The translations under genes were made by a program, and so were the position numbers. The notes under the pieces were generated by a model that worked only from the letters and a program-made list of their open reading frames with translations, searched no databases and was not told the origin of the DNA. A stretch of DNA of 18,175 nt from an uncultured Clostridia bacterium (GTDB lineage: Bacteria; Bacillota; Clostridia; Oscillospirales; CAG-272): contig CALGCW010000007.1 of assembly GCA_937884385.1 (NCBI GenBank), positions 1 through 18,175 of the forward strand. Direction: 5' to 3'. How positions within the stretch are numbered: position 1 is the first letter of the stretch; each line of letters begins with the position of its first letter. Shown piece by piece: positions 15,174-18,175 of this stretch.

Positions 15174-16235
15174 TTACCCCATTAATAAGCTTTCTTTCTT
15201 CAATTCGTCATCTGTAATCGGAAGATTTAACAATCTTTTTATTTCAACATAAGTAAGGAATATGCCCTGTTCATTTCTATTAATTTTACCGTTAATCTTA
15301 ATAGCGCGGTTCATCCAACTTGACTCGTTATTTCTGAGCCAATCAATTTTGCTCAAGCCTTTTAATGTCTTTACCATATCAATGCTCGGATTGTTGCAAT
15401 AGAATTCACACAAACGACCAAATGCCAATATAATTAACCCCTGAGTAATGATATAATCTTCTCTTAAACTCTTTTTGCTGAGCTCTCCGGCATCCATCTC
15501 ATTCCACTCACGAATATTTTTCACAACATTATTCCAAAAATCAAATATTGTTTTAGCTGCCGTTTCGGATGTTCCAATGATTTTTGTAATTCTCTTATTG
15601 GCGGAATAAAATGTATTTAACGTAAAAATATTTGAAGAAAACTTACTAAGGTTGTCCTTTTCTTTATCAGTATATTTTCTTAAGAAAGTAATGTCGTTAA
15701 TGATATTTTTGGTTATCAACGCAATTGGATCTTTAGATTCATACAGCGTATTTAGAGATTTTGATGTGGTAACTGCATGTTTGTTTAAATCGGTAAACAT
15801 CTGCTGACTACACTGCAAGCCTTGATCTTTATATATAACAATTGAGATTGTTTCATCCTTGAGCGACTCATCTTCTTCAATTGCGGCAACAATAGCTGCC
15901 TTTCTGTGCTGTCCATCATTTATTAAAAAAGTGGCGGTCATATCAATTTCCAGCTCTCCGACACTTGAATTCCTCTGATAAGGAATGAAGTTCACCGTTC
16001 CATCAATAGAAGCTGCCAACGCAGAAAAGACATAGGAATTACGATTCTCTAAAATATATTCTTTGATCTCGGGAATACGTAATTCATTTAATTTGCGCTG
16101 CGCCCTATACTCGGGAGGGACATCAGAGGTATCTGTAACAAACAATTTTTGTAACAACCCCATAGGAACCATACAAATGTAATACTCTTTACCTGCTTGC
16201 GTGCCTTTTACTGCCGGAAATTTATAACTTATCAT
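15174..16235 (-). CDS. dndB: DndB, DGQHR-domain regulator of phosphorothioation
   Basis: A 353-residue DGQHR-domain protein with FLINDGQHRKAA (103-114, DGQHR at 107-111) and MFTDLNKHAVTTSKSLN (146-162), both hallmarks of DndB. DndB binds the dnd promoter region and limits transcription and modification in studied systems. It is the first gene of the leftward operon, with AAGGAG before its ATG. The promoter it sits behind carries a tandem 12-bp repeat, a plausible autoregulatory site. Confidence 0.95.
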   Translation of the reverse strand: MISYKFPAVKGTQAGKEYYICMVPMGLLQKLFVTDTSDVPPEYRAQRKLNELRIPEIKEYILENRNSYVFSALAASIDGTVNFIPYQRNSSVGELEIDMTATFLINDGQHRKAAIVAAIEEDESLKDETISIVIYKDQGLQCSQQMFTDLNKHAVTTSKSLNTLYESKDPIALITKNIINDITFLRKYTDKEKDNLSKFSSNIFTLNTFYSANKRITKIIGTSETAAKTIFDFWNNVVKNIREWNEMDAGELSKKSLREDYIITQGLIILAFGRLCEFYCNNPSIDMVKTLKGLSKIDWLRNNESSWMNRAIKINGKINRNEQGIFLTYVEIKRLLNLPITDDELKKESLLMG

Positions 16236-16250
16236 TCCAAACTCCTTTGC

Positions 16251-16297
16251 TACTTACGTATATACTTAAGTATATCACATAATTGCCTTTGTGTCAA
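16251..16297 (-). promoter_or_regulatory. dnd operon promoter with tandem repeat operator
   Basis: On the - strand, TTGACA (16297-16292) and TATACT (16274-16269) are 17 bp apart. Overlapping the -10 and continuing towards dndB are two abutting 12-mers, TACTTACGTATA (16251-16262) and TACTTAAGTATA (16263-16274), that differ at one base. TATACTTAAGTATA (16261-16274) is a perfect 14-bp palindrome. Repressor binding there would block initiation; DndB is the obvious candidate. Confidence 0.8.
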
Positions 16298-16362
16298 CCA
16301 TTTTTCGACATCTTTTTGGCAGAATTATAAATAACGCTACGCTTTTTGTTCTCAATAAGGAA

Positions 16363-16404
16363 AGGACGATTCAACACCAACTTAGCTCGGCGTTAAATCG
16401 TCCT
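16363..16404 (-). terminator. Hairpin at the end of the right small gene
   Basis: Read on the - strand, 16404-16389 pairs with 16378-16363 over 16 positions (two G-U pairs) around a 10-nt loop that holds the gene's stop codon. A short U-rich stretch follows. It could end the small gene's transcript before the dnd promoter. The equivalent hairpin in the left copy is at 4257-4298. Confidence 0.5.
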
Positions 16405-16582
16405 CTCTATTTTGATTTGTTTTTTCTCCTATATCGCGTGCCATTACAAGATTTATTGCAAAATCTGCGAGATCAGACGCCCTGATCTCTCGATCAATAC
16501 ATTTTTTAATGTCCTGCTCCATGATTTTTAGTGATTCTTCGCTTTTGTTTGGATAAATCTTTTTCAATACTTGCAGTATCAT
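16382..16582 (-). CDS. Small conserved protein (copy 2), truncated relative to copy 1
   Basis: A 66-residue homologue of the 84-residue protein at 4219-4473, starting MILQVLKKIYPN and sharing its promoter, leader and AGGAGG ribosome site almost exactly. The C terminus ends at a TAA (16382-16384) where the left copy has CAA; the DNA beyond stays similar for a further nine or so codons, so this copy has probably been shortened by a nonsense change. No DUF6809 gene follows it. Its function is unknown. Confidence 0.6.
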   Translation of the reverse strand: MILQVLKKIYPNKSEESLKIMEQDIKKCIDREIRASDLADFAINLVMARDIGEKTNQNREDDLTPS

Positions 16583-16643
16583 TTTGTTACCTCCTATTCT
16601 TTGGTAACACCAACAATACCACAGAAAGAGGAGAAAGTCCAGC
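16560..16643 (-). repeat. Direct repeat, right copy, spanning promoter and gene start
   Basis: Counterpart of 4451-4534: ungapped, same orientation, about 10 mismatches in 84 bp, mostly between the -35 and -10 boxes. It lies immediately beyond the dnd operon and before the 360-residue gene. Confidence 0.85.
16586..16641 (-). promoter_or_regulatory. Promoter and leader hairpin of the right small gene
   Basis: TGGACT (16641-16636) and TATTGT (16618-16613) with an extended TG are 17 bp apart on the - strand. GTTACC (16608-16603) can pair with GGTAAC (16591-16586) across the ribosome site. It is the same arrangement as the left copy with an unrelated spacer sequence. Transcription from here might also read into the dnd operon. 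Confidence 0.6.
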
Positions 16644-16649
16644 GTTTTC

Positions 16650-17732
16650 TCAAACTTTGTATTTTAAAACTAATAGGTTTCTATTTGTATAATTTGCCTG
16701 ATATTCAACTTTGCCTTTTCGATAAATAAGCATGCAATAGTCTTTTCCAACAAAGGATGCTACTGCTGATAAATATTTTGTCAAATTATCTTTGTCAAAA
16801 AGTGTATTTTTAGAATCAACTTCTATTTTTATTGGGGAAGACTTCAGATCTATACTTTTAAGTTCGCATTTGAAAGCAAAAGAGGTCTCCACGAGTTGAG
16901 ATACAAAATTATCCTGTTTCGTGTTTTGATTTTTGCTTTCAGCTGACAAACTCAAATCAAAACATTCCATGTAATCAATAGAGAGAAAAGTAAATGCGGT
17001 CTTATGCATATACAGTAAAACATCTATTGTTTTCAACAAAATCATCAAATCATCTTTAGATATTACCTTTTTTATTCGCTCAGACGAACCATACTCCACC
17101 TCAACAACATCATTCACTATTTCATAATCATTGTGATTAGAAATGTTTCTCCATTGAGAAGCTGAAATATCCAAAAGCAAACCTTTATATATTCCACTAA
17201 AAGTTTCATTATATGTCATTAAAGCGTCAAGCGCCACACCAAATTTAGACTGTACACCCTGCTTGTTCTGAAATATTCTGCACATCTCATTTATGAACAA
17301 AACAAAATGCTTCAAAGAATTCTCGGTTCTCTCTCCGATTATTTGAAAAGCTTCTTTTACTAATAAATCAAAGCGATCAATTTCATGAATAGGTGTATGC
17401 AACATAACGTATTGTGTATAACTTGCTAACCCCTTAGATACTTGAGCATATCCGGTCTTTATAGCAGACGAAGCTCTTCCTGAATCAACTTCAAAAGCAT
17501 TTCTACATATTTCTAAAATCAATTTGAGTCCGTCTTCAAAAAGGGTATCTCTTATAAAGGTGTTATACTGTACATAATCGTAATGGAAAATCCCACATTC
17601 TATTGCATGCCGCAAATTCTCTTTGTCCGCAACAAACTTTTCAAATTCATTAAAAACATCATCTTTTGTGAATCCCGTTGATTGATTCAGCTCATTATTT
17701 AAGTTATCAATGTATTCTTGACCAGTAATCAT
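16650..17732 (-). CDS. Uncharacterised protein with HEPN-like Rx4H motif
   Basis: A 360-residue, AT-rich, largely helical protein that I do not recognise. WRNISNH (194-200) gives R195-x4-H200, the catalytic spacing of HEPN ribonucleases, flanked by helices as in HEPN domains. The last 70 residues look like a small mixed domain ending in ..NRNLLVLKYKV. No Walker or nuclease motif of another kind is seen. AGGGG lies nine bases before the ATG. It starts 17 bp after the deformylase stop and could be read from that gene, but its base composition is clearly lower in GC. A toxin or defence role is inferred only from the motif and the island setting. Confidence 0.7.
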   Translation of the reverse strand: MITGQEYIDNLNNELNQSTGFTKDDVFNEFEKFVADKENLRHAIECGIFHYDYVQYNTFIRDTLFEDGLKLILEICRNAFEVDSGRASSAIKTGYAQVSKGLASYTQYVMLHTPIHEIDRFDLLVKEAFQIIGERTENSLKHFVLFINEMCRIFQNKQGVQSKFGVALDALMTYNETFSGIYKGLLLDISASQWRNISNHNDYEIVNDVVEVEYGSSERIKKVISKDDLMILLKTIDVLLYMHKTAFTFLSIDYMECFDLSLSAESKNQNTKQDNFVSQLVETSFAFKCELKSIDLKSSPIKIEVDSKNTLFDKDNLTKYLSAVASFVGKDYCMLIYRKGKVEYQANYTNRNLLVLKYKV

Positions 17733-17749
17733 ACAAATTTCCCCTTGTT

Positions 17750-18175
17750 CTATATGAGAACCCCATTACAATGATCAACCTCATGCTGAATGATCTGCGC
17801 AGTCCAGCCGGTGAAGTTTTTTGTGCGTGTTTGCATGTCCAAGGTCTGATACTGCACCTTGATGGTCTTATAGCGCTTGCACTTACGAGGGCCGCCGAGA
17901 AGTGACAGACAGCCTTCCTCGGTGTCGTACGCGCCGTCCTTCTTGACGATCTCCGGATTGAGCATTACGGTGTATGTAGGAGCTCGTCCGCTCTCGTCGA
18001 GAAAAGCAATAATGCGCTTGCGCACACCAATCATATTCGCTGCCATGCCGACACAGCTTTCTCTGTGCGCCATCAGCGTATCAAGCAAGTCCTGTGCGAC
18101 CTGCAAATCTTCTTTTGTTGCGACCTCCGACTTCCCTGCCAGGAATATCGGATCGTGCATCAGTTCTTTAATCAT
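17750..18175 (-). CDS. def: Peptide deformylase-like protein
   Basis: A 141-residue metalloprotease-like protein with the three deformylase motifs: CVGMAANMIG (41-50), EGCLS (87-91, metal ligand C89) and QHEVDH (130-135, H131, E132, H135). Deformylases remove the N-terminal formyl group from new proteins. Motif I has methionine (M48) where the canonical GxGxAAxQ has glutamine, a form I associate with a short Clostridia subfamily, so activity may differ. The ATG is at the window edge and matches the family's usual start, so the gene is probably complete, but its ribosome site is outside. Higher GC than the genes to its left suggests core chromosome. Confidence 0.85.
   Translation of the reverse strand: MIKELMHDPIFLAGKSEVATKEDLQVAQDLLDTLMAHRESCVGMAANMIGVRKRIIAFLDESGRAPTYTVMLNPEIVKKDGAYDTEEGCLSLLGGPRKCKRYKTIKVQYQTLDMQTRTKNFTGWTAQIIQHEVDHCNGVLI

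Noticed and set aside
1..18175. CRISPR arrays, transposases, integrases or plasmid origins
   Set aside because: No regularly spaced repeats, recombinase motifs or iteron clusters were seen; the only notable long repeat is the cassette pair.

Overview
The window looks like a chromosomal defence island from a low-to-moderate GC Firmicute, most likely a gut Clostridia member (Lachnospiraceae/Oscillospiraceae type). The evidence is strong AGGAGG-type ribosome binding sites, consensus TTGACA/TATAAT promoters, a DUF6809-type small gene found mainly in Clostridia, and a Clostridia-style short peptide deformylase. No tRNA, rRNA, CRISPR array, transposase or integrase is visible.

Left module (about 155-3940, + strand). 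A consensus promoter and a roughly 195-nt structured leader precede three tightly linked genes. The first encodes a 759-residue protein carrying a previously unremarked RNase III-like catalytic domain. The second encodes a prokaryotic viperin (radical SAM enzyme making antiviral 3'-deoxy-3',4'-didehydro nucleotides). The third encodes a small Smr-domain protein, an RNA/DNA endonuclease family. A strong terminator follows. Both the RNase III gene and the viperin gene have a hairpin that masks the ribosome binding site. A perfect 15-nt sequence occurs in opposite orientations upstream of each, so the transcript could form a long-range duplex. This is the best candidate here for an undescribed system: nucleotide chain terminator synthesis combined with two candidate RNA nucleases.

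Middle (3957-4765, - strand, then a promoter). A DUF6809 gene and an upstream 84-residue gene are transcribed leftward. The promoter, leader and start of the 84-residue gene recur about 12.1 kb away at 16560-16643, in the same orientation, so the two copies bracket the next module.

Phosphorothioation module (4766-16297). A rightward DUF262 (GmrSD/SspE-like) gene converges on a leftward eight-gene operon: dndB, dndC, dndD, dndE, a PLD-helicase fusion, a 75-residue protein, a DndD-like SMC ATPase and a 160-residue protein. DndCDE with a cysteine desulfurase supplied from elsewhere (no dndA here) would put sulfur into the DNA backbone. DndB, with its own tandem-repeat promoter, likely controls the operon. 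The last four genes sit where dndFGH restriction genes usually sit but do not look like them, so they are a candidate alternative restriction module. The DUF262 protein could be a further phosphorothioate-sensing effector.

Right end (16382-18175, - strand). This holds the second, truncated copy of the small repeat gene, a 360-residue protein with an Rx4H HEPN-like motif, and a complete, higher-GC peptide deformylase-like gene that probably marks the chromosomal flank.
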